A stretch of 42,534 bases of DNA, taken from Gemmatimonadota bacterium (GTDB lineage Bacteria; Gemmatimonadota; Gemmatimonadetes; Gemmatimonadales; GWC2-71-9). The notes beneath the pieces are model-generated. The model had not been told where the DNA came from. It was given only the letters and a program-made list of their open reading frames with translations, and searched no databases. The stretch covers positions 1 to 42,534 of the forward strand of contig JADFNB010000026.1 of assembly GCA_022563595.1 (NCBI GenBank). The letters are read 5' to 3'. Positions 8,234 to 17,559 of this stretch are shown here, piece by piece (the stretch's first letter is position 1; the number at the start of each line of letters is the position of its first letter). The translations under genes were made by a program, and so were the position numbers.

Positions 8234-8368
8234 ATGACGGGTCCCGGTCCACTCGTCGAGCTGCGCCGGTGGTTCGGCGAGATCGACATCTATCTCTTCG
8301 ACCAGTTGCTGAAAGGTCGTATCACCCCGGGAATGCGGGTGCTCGATGCGGGGTTTGGCAAACCGTGA
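8234..8368 (+). pseudogene. N-terminal stub of a class I SAM methyltransferase
   Basis: The 44-codon ORF contains LRRWFGEIDIYLFDQLLKGR followed by ITPGMRVLDAGFGKP and a stop. It is the beginning of a SAM-dependent methyltransferase, cut exactly at the glycine-rich SAM loop (normally VLDAGCGxGRN). The remaining roughly 150-200 residues are absent. The TGA overlaps the GTG start of the acetyltransferase, so the deletion fused the stub to the next gene. The rest of 8109-8364 holds nothing recognisable. Confidence 0.55.
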
Positions 8369-8913
8369 CGGAGCAGCCCACACTCACCACCAACCGGCTG
8401 ATGCTGCGCCCGTTCACGCTCGCTGATGCGCCCGACGTGCAGCGACTCGCCGGCGAACGCGACGTCGCGGCCACCACGCTCAACATCCGGCATCCGTACG
8501 AAGACGGCATGGCCGAGGAATGGATCGACAGCCGTGCGGAGGCCTTCGCGCAGGGCGGGCACGTCACCTTCGCTATCACCGATCGCCGATCCGGCGAACT
8601 GCTCGGCGCGATCGGCTTGGTGCTCCAGACGGAGCACGACCGGGCGGAACTGGGGTACTGGATAGGCAAGCTCCATTGGGGACGCGGTTACGCCAGCGAG
8701 GCGGCGGCGGCCCTGGTACGCTACGGGTTCGAGGTGGTCGGCCTGAATCGCATCCATGCCTGTCATTTTGCCGACAACGCCGCGTCCGGGCGGGTGCTGC
8801 GCAAGATCGGCATGCGGCGCGAAGGCTGCCTGCGACGACACGTGAAAAAATGGGACCGGTTTGTGGATCTCGACTGCTACGCCATTCTGCGCGACGAGTT
8901 CGCAAGCACATGA
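8365..8913 (+). CDS. GNAT-family N-acetyltransferase (RimJ/RimL-like)
   Basis: An acetyl-CoA-dependent N-acetyltransferase of the RimJ/RimL type that modifies a protein N-terminus or a small amine. The fold is complete: TNRLMLRPFTLADAPDVQRL, ELGYWIGKLHWGRGYASEAA (acetyl-CoA loop WGRGYASEA), NRIHACHFADNAASGRVLRK and IGMRREG. I place the start at GTG 8365, giving 182 residues and the usual xLxTxRLxLRP opening; longer upstream reading would run through the methyltransferase stub. Its last codons overlap the start of the beta-propeller gene (ATGATG at 8910). Confidence 0.85.
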   Translation: MTEQPTLTTNRLMLRPFTLADAPDVQRLAGERDVAATTLNIRHPYEDGMAEEWIDSRAEAFAQGGHVTFAITDRRSGELLGAIGLVLQTEHDRAELGYWIGKLHWGRGYASEAAAALVRYGFEVVGLNRIHACHFADNAASGRVLRKIGMRREGCLRRHVKKWDRFVDLDCYAILRDEFAST

Positions 8914-9962
8914 TGCGACCGCGCATGTTCCTGAGTGTCGCCACCGTAGCGGTCTGCATCTCCACTCCCATCCCTCTGCACGCGCAGTGGCTCCGACAGG
9001 AGAGCGGAACCGACGCCGAGTTCCGGGGTCTGCACGCCGCGAGCGAACTCGTCGTCTGGGCCGCGGGCAGGAACGGATGGTTCAGCCGATCGGGTGACGG
9101 TGGCGCCACCTGGCGGGCCGACACGATCGCCGGTGCCGCCGACCTGTTCCTCGTGGACGTCTACGCTTTTGACGCCCTGGCGGCCTGCATTCTCGGCACG
9201 AGCTTCGACGGCGGGCTGGCCCGGATCTATCACACGGCGGACGGCGGCGACAGCTGGACCGTCACCTACGAGAATCGGCATCCGCAGGCGTTTCTCGACG
9301 GCCTCGCCTTCTGGGATGACGCTTACGGCGTCGCCTTCGGCGATCCGGTTGACGGCGCGTTTCTCGTCATTCGGACGACCGACGGCTGCCGCTCATGGAT
9401 GGAGGTCCCTCGGGAGAACCTTCCCGTGCCGCTCGATGGGGAGGCGGGGTTTGCCGCGAGCGGCACCGCCATCACGGTGGCCGGGGCGTCACACGCGTGG
9501 ATCGGTACGGGCGGTGGTTCCATCGCGCGCGTGCTCCGGACGACCGACCGGGGCCTCACATGGACGGCGCACGAGACCCCGCTGCCTGCGGGTCGGACAG
9601 CGGGCATCTTCGGGCTCGCGTTCCGCGATGAGCGATACGGAATCGCGGTGGGTGGGGACTACCGAGTGCGCGCGGACGGCCGCGACAATGTGCTGCGAAC
9701 CGACGACGGAGGCCGCACGTGGCGCGTCGCCGGCACATCGGCGCCACTGGGCGTGCGCTACGGCGTGGCCTACGTAGCCGGCGCGCCATCACCCACCCTC
9801 GTAGCGACCGGACCATCCGGCTACGGCCTCTCCACCGACGACGGAACCACGTGGACGGCTGTCGATACCGTGAGCGTCAACACCGTGAGCTTCGTGTCGC
9901 CGCGTGCTGGTTGGGTGGCCGGGGTCGAAGGGCGGATCTGGAGGATCGAGCGCCCGTTTTGA
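8910..9962 (+). CDS. Secreted BNR/Ycf48-like beta-propeller protein
   Basis: An exported protein with a Sec-type signal (residues 2-24, ending PLHAQ) followed by repeated blades of the Asp-box kind: SRSGDGGATWRAD, HTADGGDSWTV, RTTDGCRSWMEV, RTTDRGLTWTAH, RTDDGGRTWRV and STDDGTTWTAV. Six or seven such repeats make a WD40/YVTN/BNR-like propeller, related to photosystem assembly factor Ycf48 and to many uncharacterised oxidoreductase-like proteins. No catalytic residues are evident, so its role is unknown. ATG 8910 overlaps the acetyltransferase stop by four bases; a second ATG follows at 8913. Confidence 0.8.
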   Translation: MMRPRMFLSVATVAVCISTPIPLHAQWLRQESGTDAEFRGLHAASELVVWAAGRNGWFSRSGDGGATWRADTIAGAADLFLVDVYAFDALAACILGTSFDGGLARIYHTADGGDSWTVTYENRHPQAFLDGLAFWDDAYGVAFGDPVDGAFLVIRTTDGCRSWMEVPRENLPVPLDGEAGFAASGTAITVAGASHAWIGTGGGSIARVLRTTDRGLTWTAHETPLPAGRTAGIFGLAFRDERYGIAVGGDYRVRADGRDNVLRTDDGGRTWRVAGTSAPLGVRYGVAYVAGAPSPTLVATGPSGYGLSTDDGTTWTAVDTVSVNTVSFVSPRAGWVAGVEGRIWRIERPF

Positions 9963-10127
9963 GCGCCGCGCTCGCGGCCTGACCAGCGCTGCGGCTTTCG
10001 ATGAAGAAAAGCTTGGGGAGCGTGGAACTTCGCGCGGGAATGGGGACTTCATACATGCGGATGGCTGGCGCTACCGGCCTGCAGCTTCGTAGGTTATAGG
10101 ACTTCACCTCCAGATGGGCAGTATCAG

Positions 10128-11996
10128 ATGGCCAGTCCTACAGTTACCCAGCGGGATGTGGGCGGACGCGAGATCCGCGATTCCGTCGTCATCCGTTTCG
10201 CCGGCGATTCCGGCGATGGCATGCAGCTCGCGGGGTCGCAGTTCGCGCAGGAAACGGCGATGGCGGGGAGCGATCTCGCCACCTTCCCGGACTACCCGGC
10301 CGAGATTCGCGCGCCGGCCGGAAGCACGTTCGGCGTCTCGGCGTTCCAGATCCAGTTCGGCTCCGATGTCATGACCCCGGGCGATGAGCTCGACGTGCTC
10401 GTCGCCATGAACCCTGCCGCCCTGAAGGTCACCATACCCGACCTGCGGATCGGCGGCACGGTCGTCGTCGACACCAGCGCTTTCACCGAACGGAACCTCT
10501 CCAAGGCCGGCTTCGAGGAGAATCCGCTCGAGGGCGACACGCTGGCGCCGTACCAGGTGCTCAAGATCGACATCACCAAGCGGACGCTCGACGCAGTCGA
10601 GGGCCTCGGCCTGACGCAGAAAGAAGCCCAGCGCTGCAAGAACATGTGGTCGCTCGGGCTGATGCTCTGGATGTACAGCCACGACCGGACGGCGACCATC
10701 GATTGGCTGAAGGGGAAGTTCGCCGCCCGGCCGGCGATCGCCGAGGCGAACACGGCGGCGCTCAACGCGGGACACGCCTTCGGCGAGACCGCGGAGATGC
10801 CGGGGCACGGGATGGGCTATACCGTTGCCGCCGCCGACCTCGAACCCGGTCTCTACCGCACCGTCACCGGAACCGAGGCGCTCGCTTGGGGACTGCTGGC
10901 GGGACTGCGTGCGGCCGGGCTCGACCGGCTGATGTTCGGCTCCTACCCGATTACGCCCGCTTCGCCGCTGCTGCACGTGCTGGCGCACTTCAAGCCTTAC
11001 GGGGTGGTGACCTTTCAGGCGGAAGACGAGATCGCGGCGATCTGCTCCGCCATTGGTGCCTCCTACGCCGGAGCGCTGGGCGTCACCTCCAGCTCGGGGC
11101 CCGGGATCGCCCTCAAGACCGAAGCCTTGGGGCTAGCGATCGGCATTGAGCTGCCACTCGTCGTGATCAACTCCCAACGAGCGGGCCCCGCCACCGGCAT
11201 GCCCACCAAGGCCGAGCAATCCGACCTCTTCCAGGCGGTTTACGGACGGAACGCGGACGCGCCACTACCAGTAATTGCAGCTGCAACTCCGTCCGACTCT
11301 TTTGCCGTGGCCATCGAGGCGGTTCGCCTCGCCACGAAGTACATGACGCCGGTCATGTTATTGACTGACGGCTACTTATCTAGTGCCGCCGAGCCGTGGC
11401 TCATCCCGGATGCGGAGGCCGTGGAGCCGTTCCCGGTCACGTTCCGGACGGATCCCAAGGGCTTCCATCCGTTTGTGCGAGATCCGAAGACGCTCGCCCG
11501 GGCCTGGGCCGTTCCAGGCACCCCGGGGCTCGAACACCGGATCGGCGGGCTGGAGCGGTCCTATGATTCGGGCCACATCTCGTATGATCCCGAAAACCAT
11601 CAGAAGATGACCGAGGTCCGGGCCGCCAAGGTCGCGCGAATCGCCGATGATATCCCGCTGCAGGACGTGGCGGTCGGCGAGGAGCGCGGTGCGATGGTGT
11701 TGGTGGGATGGGGGTCGACGTTCGGGCCTATCCACCAAGCGGTCCGCCTGTTGCTGGCCGAGGGGTGCCAGGTCTCTCACGTTCACGTGCGCTACCTCTC
11801 GCCGTTCCCCCGGAACCTGGGCGAGTTGCTCAAGGGGTTCGACCGGATTCTGGTACCGGAGATGAATACCGGTCAGCTCGTGACCGTACTACGCAGCACC
11901 TTCCTGCTACCGGCGGAAGGGCTGAACAAGGTGACCGGGAAGCCGTTCAAGGTGTCCGAGATCGTGGACGCGGTCCGGTCGCGACTGGAGATGTGA
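10128..11996 (+). CDS. korA: 2-oxoacid:ferredoxin oxidoreductase, fused gamma-alpha subunit
   Basis: The large subunit of the CoA-acylating 2-oxoglutarate (or pyruvate-type) ferredoxin oxidoreductase, which links 2-oxoacid decarboxylation to ferredoxin reduction. Residues about 17-205 are the gamma-like domain (VVIRFAGDSGDGMQLAGSQF). Residues about 240-450 are the alpha pyrimidine-binding domain with SYPITPASPLLH and FQAEDEIAAICSAIGASYAG. The C-terminal transketolase-like domain includes VLVGWGSTFGPIHQAVRLL. 622 residues equals the fused form known from mycobacterial KorA. It sits directly before korB with a 1-base gap. No ferredoxin-type delta subunit is present, as usual for the two-subunit class. 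I infer 2-oxoglutarate as substrate from this architecture. Confidence 0.9.
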   Translation: MASPTVTQRDVGGREIRDSVVIRFAGDSGDGMQLAGSQFAQETAMAGSDLATFPDYPAEIRAPAGSTFGVSAFQIQFGSDVMTPGDELDVLVAMNPAALKVTIPDLRIGGTVVVDTSAFTERNLSKAGFEENPLEGDTLAPYQVLKIDITKRTLDAVEGLGLTQKEAQRCKNMWSLGLMLWMYSHDRTATIDWLKGKFAARPAIAEANTAALNAGHAFGETAEMPGHGMGYTVAAADLEPGLYRTVTGTEALAWGLLAGLRAAGLDRLMFGSYPITPASPLLHVLAHFKPYGVVTFQAEDEIAAICSAIGASYAGALGVTSSSGPGIALKTEALGLAIGIELPLVVINSQRAGPATGMPTKAEQSDLFQAVYGRNADAPLPVIAAATPSDSFAVAIEAVRLATKYMTPVMLLTDGYLSSAAEPWLIPDAEAVEPFPVTFRTDPKGFHPFVRDPKTLARAWAVPGTPGLEHRIGGLERSYDSGHISYDPENHQKMTEVRAAKVARIADDIPLQDVAVGEERGAMVLVGWGSTFGPIHQAVRLLLAEGCQVSHVHVRYLSPFPRNLGELLKGFDRILVPEMNTGQLVTVLRSTFLLPAEGLNKVTGKPFKVSEIVDAVRSRLEM

Positions 11997-11997
11997 G

Positions 11998-13020
<1,023 letters not shown>

Positions 13021-13032
13021 CATCCCGCCTTC

Positions 13033-13060
13033 TCAAAGATGTTTTCGTAGCAATCTTTGA
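13033..13060. terminator. Hairpin between convergent korB and the nuclease lipoprotein gene
   Basis: A perfect 8-base inverted repeat, TCAAAGAT / ATCTTTGA, has a 12-base loop. It lies 12 bases past korB and 30 bases past the end of the convergent minus-strand gene. No T-run follows on either strand, so it is a structured intergenic element that may act as a bidirectional terminator or RNA end, not a classical intrinsic terminator. Confidence 0.4.
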
Positions 13061-13090
13061 ACACGGCGGCGGTCGATACCGCGCGCCGCT

Positions 13091-14011
13091 CTAGCAGCGC
13101 CCTCTGCGGTGGTCGCGCGGCAGGCAGTCGAATCCGCCACTGGCCCAGAGCCCAATACCGTCTTCCCGGGCGAGCCGTTGCGCGTCGGTGAGCCTATCGA
13201 CGTACTGCACGTTAGGCGGATAGGTGAGGATGACTGCGAAGCCCCGCCGCACGAGCGCCCAATTGACCATCACGCCGTCCGCCCACACGTATCCCAGTAC
13301 TCGACCGTAGCGGTCACGCGGCTCCACATCGGGTTCGATCTCGATCGACGACGCGTCGCCGAGCAGCGCGGTCAGCGCCTGTGTCGCCTGCCCGCCGTAA
13401 GGTGCCTGGTTCCGCTCCGGCGTGTCCATCCCGATGAGGCGTATCCGCCCGATCGCGCGACACTCGATCGTGTCCCCGTCGATGATCCGTGTGAGATCGC
13501 AGCGATACGTCTCGCGTATTGGTCGTGGTGGTCCGTCGGTAGCGGCGGTGACGTCGGGTCGGAGGACAGTGCCTTCCGGAAGTGTGCTGGTATGATCGTG
13601 CGCTACGCGCCACCCATCGGAGGCGCGCCGATAGACGATGCTCATCGCCCCGTCCGAGGTGGTCTGGTCGCCGAGCACCCAGCGGTAGCGGAAGAACGCG
13701 ATCGCAGCCGCGTCGCCCAGCGGCGTGACCGTTACCGAGTCGAGCAGCGTCATCCGAATCGACCCGGCGACGGTGTAGACCTCGTCCATGAGTCGGGAGA
13801 CGCCCACCCATCCACGGGAGATCTGGCCGTCGCCGATACTGCTGGTGGCGGGGTCGCGCAGGTAGAGCGCGGCCAGTGCGGCCGGGTCACCGGCATTCAC
13901 CGTCTCTACGTAGCGGGCAACCTCCGCGCGGATCTCCTGCCCGAGGGTCTGGGCGCCGCAGCCGGCGACGCCGAGGAAACCTGCCGCGAGAGCGATGAGT
14001 GATGCGCGCAT
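13091..14011 (-). CDS. Lipoprotein with SnoaL-like domain fused to a thermonuclease domain
   Basis: The signal peptide ends in a lipobox (VAGC, cysteine 18). Residues about 25-150 form an NTF2/SnoaL-like domain (YVETVNAGDPAALAALYL, WRVAHDHTS), the fold used by SgcJ/DUF4440 proteins. Residues about 168-295 are a staphylococcal-nuclease domain (RIIDGDTIECRAIGRIRLIG then MDTPER) with the catalytic set intact: R191, E199, R237 plus calcium-site D180 and D196. It should therefore be a surface-attached, calcium-dependent DNA/RNA-cleaving enzyme. The role of the SnoaL-like half is unknown. 306 residues; it starts one base after the peptidase E stop, so it probably belongs to that operon. Confidence 0.8.
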   Translation of the reverse strand: MRASLIALAAGFLGVAGCGAQTLGQEIRAEVARYVETVNAGDPAALAALYLRDPATSSIGDGQISRGWVGVSRLMDEVYTVAGSIRMTLLDSVTVTPLGDAAAIAFFRYRWVLGDQTTSDGAMSIVYRRASDGWRVAHDHTSTLPEGTVLRPDVTAATDGPPRPIRETYRCDLTRIIDGDTIECRAIGRIRLIGMDTPERNQAPYGGQATQALTALLGDASSIEIEPDVEPRDRYGRVLGYVWADGVMVNWALVRRGFAVILTYPPNVQYVDRLTDAQRLAREDGIGLWASGGFDCLPRDHRRGRC

Positions 14012-14012
14012 C

Positions 14013-14729
14013 TCAACCCATGAGGAACTGGAGGGACACTTCGGGGTCCACCTCGTAGGGTTCCAGGCCGTTCACGAAGATGCGCGCCGGTCGCTCGCCC
14101 AGCAACGTGACCTCGTTTCCTTCCACCCGCAGGATGCTCCCCTCGCGGAGTGCTATGACCGGCATGTTCGAGTTGACCTCCACGAACTCCAACAGGCGGT
14201 CCGCGCGCGTCTCCCCGCCGTGTGAAGGCAGCACCGCGTCGGTGTAGTGCGGATTGATCTGGAACGGCACGAGCCCGAGCGCCGTGAAGTCGGGCGGCTC
14301 CACGATCGGCATGTCGTTCGTGGTCCGGATAGTAGGAGAGGCGATGTTCGAGCCGGCGCTCCAACCGATGTACGGCGCGCCGTGCAGCGCGCGCTCGCGC
14401 AGCGGCTCGAGTAACCCGGTATCGTAGAGCCGCTTCAACAGATGGAAAGTGTTCCCGCCCCCCACGGCGATCGCCTCCGCGTTACCCACGGCCTTCACTG
14501 GATCGGCCGTATCGTGGATGCCGCGGACGGCGTAGCCCGATTCGGCGAAGCGGTCACGGACCTTGGCCGTGAAGTCGTCGTACGAGAAACGGACCGCGGC
14601 GAACGGGACGAAGAGCACCTCACGCACGTTGGTGCCGAGGAAGCTCCGGATCGTGATCCTGGCATGCTCGAGGAACCCCGCACCGTAGTTGGTCGAGTTA
14701 CTGAGGAGAAGCAACCGCCTGGACGCCAT
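14013..14729 (-). CDS. pepE: Dipeptidase E (alpha-aspartyl dipeptidase)
   Basis: A cytoplasmic serine peptidase of family S51 that cleaves Asp-X dipeptides. The nucleophile elbow G-W-S124-A-G-S-N is clear, with the preceding GGGNTFHLLKRL loop, a histidine at 161 (NPHYTD) and an acidic residue at about 139 that complete the family's Ser-His-Asp triad. 238 residues matches the usual roughly 230. It starts with MASRRLLLLSNSTNYG, a conserved opening. It is flanked on the same strand by a tiny membrane-protein gene (6-base gap upstream) and the nuclease lipoprotein (1-base gap downstream). Confidence 0.9.
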   Translation of the reverse strand: MASRRLLLLSNSTNYGAGFLEHARITIRSFLGTNVREVLFVPFAAVRFSYDDFTAKVRDRFAESGYAVRGIHDTADPVKAVGNAEAIAVGGGNTFHLLKRLYDTGLLEPLRERALHGAPYIGWSAGSNIASPTIRTTNDMPIVEPPDFTALGLVPFQINPHYTDAVLPSHGGETRADRLLEFVEVNSNMPVIALREGSILRVEGNEVTLLGERPARIFVNGLEPYEVDPEVSLQFLMG

Positions 14730-14735
14730 CGCCGG

Positions 14736-14897
14736 TCAGCCCAGCATGTTCCGGACAACGCGCCGCCCGAGATACACACCGAGTGCCGTACCGATCATCA
14801 TCAGGACAAACGCCGTGAAGAAGCTTATGTGCAAGCCGATCCACCATCCCAGCCAGCCTCCCACGGTAGCTCCTATCAGCGCGAACAGTTTTGACAT
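14736..14897 (-). CDS. 53-residue small membrane protein
   Basis: A short ORF beginning MSKLFALIGATVGGWLGWWI. It has two hydrophobic glycine-rich helices (about residues 5-22 and 26-44) and a basic tail, LGRRVVRNMLG. The glycine-zipper-like first helix and short length recall YtxH- or TIGR-type small envelope proteins, but there is no named family I can assert. It ends 6 bases before the pepE start, so it is probably the first gene of the pepE-nuclease operon. Sequence character (hydrophobic then basic, ATG start, tight spacing) supports it being real. Confidence 0.6.
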   Translation of the reverse strand: MSKLFALIGATVGGWLGWWIGLHISFFTAFVLMMIGTALGVYLGRRVVRNMLG

Positions 14898-14918
14898 GGG
14901 TAGGTGACTCCTACGTCC

Positions 14919-15136
14919 TCAGGGCGCGTTGCCGAGCGTGTCGAGGAACTCCCGCATAGCGGCAGTCACGCCTCGGGTTGCTCCACAGCAGATAGGTGAC
15001 CGGTTGCCTCGATCTCCATCAGCCGGGAACACAGGAAACTGTGGCCGAGCACCATAGCTGGGCCCGACCCGGCGACCTCGAAGGCTGTGTCAATCTCGCG
15101 GTTGTTGACGAACCGCGTGGTGGTGGCGAGCGGCAT
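14919..15136 (-). pseudogene. Internally deleted alpha/beta hydrolase
   Basis: From ATG 15136 the reading is TTTRFVNNREIDTAFEVAGS then GPAMVLGHSFLCSRLM, a typical alpha/beta-hydrolase N-terminus including the oxyanion HG-type turn (GHS). It then runs straight into IEATGHLSAVEQPEA, the catalytic-histidine region near the C-terminus. A one-base shift later it continues VTAAMREFLDTLGNAP and TGA (14921-14919). About 170 central residues, including the nucleophile, are missing. It fills most of the gap between the small membrane protein and the NmrA-like gene. Confidence 0.6.
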
Positions 15137-15157
15137 CCGCAATGCTGCGCAGGTCCG

Positions 15158-16108
15158 CTACTCGAGCGGTATCCGATCCTTGTTCCGAGCCAGCCACTCA
15201 TCGAAAGTCTGTAGCTCGGGGTTCAGCGCTCGGGTGACGTCAATGCTGCGGGCGCCGCAGTAGTCCTGCTCGAAGTCCCTCTTGAACTGGAACATGTTGC
15301 CGAGGTCCTCCGCGCCCGGGAAACCAAAGCCGCGGTACACTTCGGGAGGCACGTCGTTGTAGCCGACCTCCTGGCCCAACGCGTTGGTCAGCGCCGCGGC
15401 CATCTGCGCACCGGTCAGGTGTTCGCCCGCGATGCCTACCCGCTTACCGATGAACTCGCCGCCCTGCTTGAAGATGCCGTAGGCACACTTGCCGATATCT
15501 TCGGCGGCGATACCGGGAAGCTTCTTGTCTCCCATGGGAAACGTGATTGCCAGCTTCCCGTCCGGTCCCTTCTTCGGTCCCATGCCGAAGAAGATCAGGT
15601 TGTCCCAGTACATGCAGGTGAGCATAAAGGTCGTCGGCACGCCCGAATCGGCGAACAAATGATCGGCCTCGCCCTTCGCGTCGAAGTGCGGCACCTTGTA
15701 TCTCTCCATCAACGTGGGCATTCGGTCGTCGCTCAGCGGCACCCACTTGCGGGTGTCTTCGAAGGTGGACCAGATGACGTGGGAGACAGCGGCGTCCTTG
15801 GCCGCTTCAGCCATGGCGCCGGCATGGGCCACTTCCTTGTCGGGCGAGAAGTGCTCCCAAAAGAACGTGACGCAGTATGCGCCGTGCGCACCGCTGAACG
15901 CCTGTTTCAACTGATCCAGGTCGTTGATGTCGGCTGCTACGACCTCGGCGCCCAGCTCCGCCAGTTGTTTCGCCTTGGCGGAGCTGGTGTCTCTGGTAAT
16001 CGCTCTCGCCGTGAAGCCACCGTTCGGATCGCTCATGATGGCCCGTACCAGGCCACCGCCCTGGGAACCGGTTGCGCCCATCACTGCAATGATCTTCCGG
16101 TCGGCCAT
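15158..16108 (-). CDS. NmrA-like NAD(P)-binding protein
   Basis: An atypical short-chain dehydrogenase of the NmrA/HSCARG family, usually a redox-sensing or NAD(P)H-dependent oxidoreductase protein. The Rossmann opening KIIAVMGATGSQGGGLVRAI (residues about 4-23) is diagnostic, followed by TSSAKAKQLAELGAEVVAAD. The canonical SDR YxxxK is not obvious, as expected for NmrA-like proteins. I place the start at ATG 16108, preceded by GGAGG at proper spacing; reading further upstream adds 44 residues of unlikely protein. 316 residues. It stands alone, with no obvious partner. Confidence 0.83.
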   Translation of the reverse strand: MADRKIIAVMGATGSQGGGLVRAIMSDPNGGFTARAITRDTSSAKAKQLAELGAEVVAADINDLDQLKQAFSGAHGAYCVTFFWEHFSPDKEVAHAGAMAEAAKDAAVSHVIWSTFEDTRKWVPLSDDRMPTLMERYKVPHFDAKGEADHLFADSGVPTTFMLTCMYWDNLIFFGMGPKKGPDGKLAITFPMGDKKLPGIAAEDIGKCAYGIFKQGGEFIGKRVGIAGEHLTGAQMAAALTNALGQEVGYNDVPPEVYRGFGFPGAEDLGNMFQFKRDFEQDYCGARSIDVTRALNPELQTFDEWLARNKDRIPLE

Positions 16109-16196
16109 ACGATCCTCCGCGTTGAAATGAAAAGGTGCTGCTGTTCTTCGGCTATCGCCGTAACGGTCCCGGGGCTGGACGCCGAAGCCCGCCTGT

Positions 16197-16442
16197 TCAG
16201 TATCCCCGCCACTCCCGCAACGCCTGCTCCTTTCGTTCACGCTCGACCGAAGCTGAATCGACCGTCCATTGGCGCTGCCACGCGCGACGTTTGAGCAGGA
16301 TCACGACGAGCCCGAGCGGTCCGAGCAGACCGCCCAGCACGAAGCCGGTTCCGGCGTGATCCAACCGGCCGAGCAGCGCCGCCCCGGCAATGGCGCACAG
16401 GGCCCACGTAACGATCAGGAAATCCAGCGCAACACTTGTCAC
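16197..16442 (-). CDS. 81-residue membrane protein, unknown
   Basis: Two hydrophobic helices (about residues 5-24 and 32-50) connected by a glycine-rich loop (GRLDHAGTGFVLGGLLGPLG) are followed by a charged amphipathic tail (VERERKEQALREW). The GxxLGPLG hairpin is seen in small immunity- or phage-shock-like membrane proteins, but no family can be fixed. The start is a GTG with no strong ribosome site. It lies between the NmrA-like gene and the amidohydrolase, all on the minus strand. The interval 16443-16578 holds nothing I can read. Confidence 0.5.
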   Translation of the reverse strand: MTSVALDFLIVTWALCAIAGAALLGRLDHAGTGFVLGGLLGPLGLVVILLKRRAWQRQWTVDSASVERERKEQALREWRGY

Positions 16443-16578
16443 TGGGGAAGCCCGTACCTAGGGGGAAGATATGCCCTCGGAACACCGGCAACCAGTGAAC
16501 CCGGTCATATGATGCTACGTGATCTTACTTGGGCGCGAACCGCCCCAACTCGGCAGGCGCTGAGATCCTTCGCAGCGC

Positions 16579-17559
16579 TCAGATCCCCAGCAGGCGAGCC
16601 GTGTTGCCTCCCAGGATGTTGGCTCGATCCGCCTCGCTCACGTCCAGTGCGCGCAGGCTCGCGAGCATCTTCTCGAGACTGCCGATCCGATGCGGGTAAT
16701 CGCTGCCGGCCAGGATGTGATCCGGCCCGGCGAAGTCGATTGCCAGGTGAAGCGCCTTCGGGTCGAAGTTGACCGTATCGTAATAGAAACTCTTGAGATA
16801 CTCACTCGGCGGGCGGGTGATTGCCTCACGGCAATCGGCGAACGCCTCGTACCCGCGGTCGAGCCGTTCCGCTAGATATGGGATGGCGCCGCCCAGGTGA
16901 GCGAGCACCCACCGGATTCCTGGGTAGCGCTCGACGACCCCGCTGTACACGAGACCCGCCGCGGCCAGCGTGGTATCGAACAGGAAGCCGACCAACGGCA
17001 TCAGCCAGTGCTCGGTCATCGCTTCCACCCCGACCGGGTAGGTCGGATGGATGTACATCACGCTGCCGGCGTCACTCGCCCGCTCGTACAAGGGCCAGAA
17101 CCGCTCGTCGGAGAGCGCGATGCCGTTCACATTGCCGAACAGCATCACGCCCCGGAAGCCCAGCTCGCCGGTGACGCGCTCGAACTCCGTGACCGACGCG
17201 TGGGCATCGTTGAGCGGCAACGTGGCGAGTGCGCTGAACCGGTTGCCCCGCTCACGCACGATGGCGGCAAGCGCGTCGTTGATGAGGCGGGCCAGCTCGA
17301 CCGACCGCGCGGGGCTCTCGATCAGGGTGCCGGGGGCGGTGAACGTGATCACCTGCATATCTACTCCCGCCGCGTCGAGCACACGCTCCCGATACACGAT
17401 GTCCCGATGCCCGGGCACGATGTAGTTCTTGTCGCCCGGCGAGTGCAACACGGGATTCCCGTCGGCGTCGACCGTCACGGAGATGTTACTCGGCCCGGTA
17501 CGGATTGCCTCGATGTACTCGGGCGGATAGTAGTGATTATGGAAGTCTATGACGGTCAT
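16579..17559 (-). CDS. Amidohydrolase family 2 (ACMSD-like decarboxylase/hydrolase)
   Basis: A metal-dependent amidohydrolase of the aminocarboxymuconate-semialdehyde decarboxylase type. The metal site is visible as F-H-N-H-Y (N-terminal HxH), HPTYPVG (about residue 175), AHLGGAIPYLAERLDRG and AGSDYPHRIG, which contains the conserved aspartate. 326 residues fits the family. The ATG at 17559 overlaps the permease stop as ATGA, so it is translated behind the amino-acid permease. That suggests the substrate may derive from an imported amino acid, such as a tryptophan-catabolite-like compound. This last point is inference. Confidence 0.85.
   Translation of the reverse strand: MTVIDFHNHYYPPEYIEAIRTGPSNISVTVDADGNPVLHSPGDKNYIVPGHRDIVYRERVLDAAGVDMQVITFTAPGTLIESPARSVELARLINDALAAIVRERGNRFSALATLPLNDAHASVTEFERVTGELGFRGVMLFGNVNGIALSDERFWPLYERASDAGSVMYIHPTYPVGVEAMTEHWLMPLVGFLFDTTLAAAGLVYSGVVERYPGIRWVLAHLGGAIPYLAERLDRGYEAFADCREAITRPPSEYLKSFYYDTVNFDPKALHLAIDFAGPDHILAGSDYPHRIGSLEKMLASLRALDVSEADRANILGGNTARLLGI

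Noticed and set aside
10104-10988. A 294-codon minus-strand ORF opposite korA
   Set aside because: It is the antisense frame of a highly conserved gene, with His/Arg/Gly-rich composition and no family features.
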